This document shows, one piece after another, positions 5,092 through 6,437 of a stretch of 6,437 nucleotides of DNA; within the stretch, counting starts at the first letter, position 1, and the number at the start of each line of letters is the position of its first letter. The stretch spans positions 1 to 6,437 of the forward strand of contig CAJJBS010000151.1 of assembly GCA_905182385.1 (NCBI GenBank), given 5' to 3'. Under the pieces are notes generated by a model that was not told the DNA's origin, ran no database searches, and saw only the letters and a program-made list of their open reading frames with translations. The stretch comes from Fidelibacterota bacterium TCS55. GTDB taxonomy: Bacteria; Fidelibacterota; Marinisomatia; Marinisomatales; TCS55. The translations under genes were made by a program, and so were the position numbers.

Positions 5092-6437
5092 ATGAGAATA
5101 CCTCGGAATCTTTTTTTCATTATAATTTTAGTATCTATTTCAAATGGATTACTATTTGCTCAAGTGAACAATACTGGAGCTGTTGGCTCTGTGACTATTG
5201 ACGGTAAAGTTTGGAATCAAGTTTCTATGCGCCCAGTTATTCCGTTCGGTAAATGGGGTATTGCTCTTGACCTAGTAGTTTATTTTGATGCTAAAGGAAA
5301 TATCCATTCTGATGAATGGGACTTCTCTTCTTCAAAGGCTATTAAAAATACCCTTATTGATAAGATTTATTATATTCGTTATGGTTTTCCTGGTGATCCA
5401 CTTTATGGAAAAATAGGTGCTCTGGATAATATTGACCTTGGGTATGGAATTCTTGTAGATGATTACTCTAATACGATGCTTTACCCTCAGGATAGGAAGA
5501 TTGGATTTAATTTAGAAAAAAATTCTAATTTATATAGAATTGAAGCTTTTGGTAATGATTTTAAAGAGAATATAGGACTAATCGGAGGACGTATAAGCTC
5601 TCGTAAAATTATGGGCCTGCCTTTAGGTATTTCTATTGTAACAGATCGAAATCAATATTTAGGGTTAAAAGATAGTGATGGAGATGGAAGACCAAATATT
5701 GTTGATGATTTCCCATATAATGATAGTTGGTGGATAGATACAGATGGTGATGGTCTTGATGACAATAATCCTAATGAATGGGATATTGATGGAGATGGTA
5801 TTACAGATACTCTTGATAGTCGTATCCCAGGCTATAAAGGAGAAGTTTTGGCTCTTGATCCGAATATTCTCAGAAAAGTTTCACCAATGAATCTTGAAAA
5901 TAATAAAGATGGGATATTAGCCCTCGCTATCGATTTAGGTTACCCTGTTATTTCTGAAGATAACTTTTCTATTTCTCTTTATGCTCAAATGGCTAAAATG
6001 ATTGGTAAAACTGTGGACCCTAGTACAGGTGAATTGAAATCACTCGAGACGGGCTTAATTCCATTTGGAATTTCCTCAAGATTTGGACCTGCTAGGTTTA
6101 ATTTTGAATATCGAATGATACCTGATGGTCGTTTTGAATTTAATTATTGGAACCGTCTTTATGAAATTGAACGAGTTGGTTTTATTAAAGGAGTCGATAA
6201 TCAGATTACTTTAAAGACAAAAGAATCAAGTCTTGGGCGTTATGGATCGCAAAAAGGTTATTATGCCCGAATGACTTTAAATTTAGCATCCATGATAGAA
6301 GCAACGGCATCTTATCAAGATATGTTAGGAGAAATTTGGTCAAATTCAGATAGCTTATTCATCGAAGATAAAAACCAGACATTTTTAGCTTCTCTTCGAC
6401 TTAAAAAAGCAATAAGCAAGTTACAATATGCTCGTGC
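5092..6437 (+). CDS. N-terminal 448 residues of an exported, probably outer-membrane beta-barrel protein with type-3-like calcium repeats (runs off window)
   Basis: The frame is open from ATG 5092 to the window end with no stop. It starts with a clear signal peptide (MRIPRNLFFIIILVSISNGLLFAQ, cut near residue 23). The ATG is the only good start: there is no in-frame ATG just upstream, and the signal peptide begins directly at it. The mature protein has many alternating strands with aromatic girdles and Gly turns, for example KWGIALDLVVYFDAKGN, DKIYYIRYGFPGD, RFNFEYRM, GRFEFNYWNRLYEIERVGF, YYARMTLNLASMIEATASYQD and QTFLASLRLKKA. This looks like an outer-membrane barrel. Residues 194-248 hold three consecutive DxDGDG calcium loops (DSDGDG at 194, DTDGDG at 216, DIDGDG at 231), as in thrombospondin type-3 repeats, probably an extracellular loop or a linker between barrel parts. 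No specific family is recognised and the substrate is unknown. It is divergent from the minus-strand cluster. Confidence 0.85.
   Translation, partial: MRIPRNLFFIIILVSISNGLLFAQVNNTGAVGSVTIDGKVWNQVSMRPVIPFGKWGIALDLVVYFDAKGNIHSDEWDFSSSKAIKNTLIDKIYYIRYGFPGDPLYGKIGALDNIDLGYGILVDDYSNTMLYPQDRKIGFNLEKNSNLYRIEAFGNDFKENIGLIGGRISSRKIMGLPLGISIVTDRNQYLGLKDSDGDGRPNIVDDFPYNDSWWIDTDGDGLDDNNPNEWDIDGDGITDTLDSRIPGYKGEVLALDPNILRKVSPMNLENNKDGILALAIDLGYPVISEDNFSISLYAQMAKMIGKTVDPSTGELKSLETGLIPFGISSRFGPARFNFEYRMIPDGRFEFNYWNRLYEIERVGFIKGVDNQITLKTKESSLGRYGSQKGYYARMTLNLASMIEATASYQDMLGEIWSNSDSLFIEDKNQTFLASLRLKKAISKLQYAR

Overview
The window is AT-rich (roughly one third G+C by eye) and densely coded, in three blocks. 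It most likely comes from a marine bacterium of the FCB superphylum. Candidatus Marinimicrobia (SAR406) is my best guess. The reasons are a Por-type (T9SS type A) C-terminal sorting tail on a secreted zinc protease, thrombospondin type-3-like calcium loops in an outer-membrane-type protein, few Shine-Dalgarno sites, and a compact E. coli-type IspG rather than the long three-domain form usual in Bacteroidota. The phylum call is inference, not proof.

Block 1 (+ strand, 1-2190) holds the end of a TPR-type helical-repeat protein, ispG (the [4Fe-4S] enzyme of the MEP isoprenoid pathway), an unrecognised 146-residue exported protein, and a 63-residue membrane protein. From ispG on, the genes are spaced by 1 nt and then overlap by 1 nt, so they are very probably one operon.

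Block 2 (- strand, 5000 down to 2217) converges on block 1 with only 26 nt between stop codons. In transcription order it reads: a 100-residue cytosolic helical protein, a 203-residue exported beta-rich protein with two C-terminal membrane helices, a 39-residue single-pass membrane protein that is easily missed (GTG start, 3965-4084), and a 583-residue secreted HEXXH metallopeptidase with a T9SS tail. The joints are +5 nt, a 3-nt GTGA overlap and a 4-nt ATGA overlap, which suggests tight translational coupling.

Block 3 (+ strand, 5092 to the window edge) is divergent from block 2. It encodes the first 448 residues of a large exported, probably outer-membrane beta-barrel protein, with an inserted run of DxDGDG calcium loops. 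The roughly 90-bp divergent spacer carries two abutting perfect dyads, a hairpin with a GAAA loop on the + strand and an operator-like 15-bp palindrome.

Only ispG has a firm function. The most interesting part is block 2, where small membrane proteins are packed without gaps in front of a T9SS-exported protease. That layout suggests a cell-envelope function, but nothing in the sequence proves that the products interact. No tRNA, rRNA, CRISPR array, transposase or attachment site was seen.
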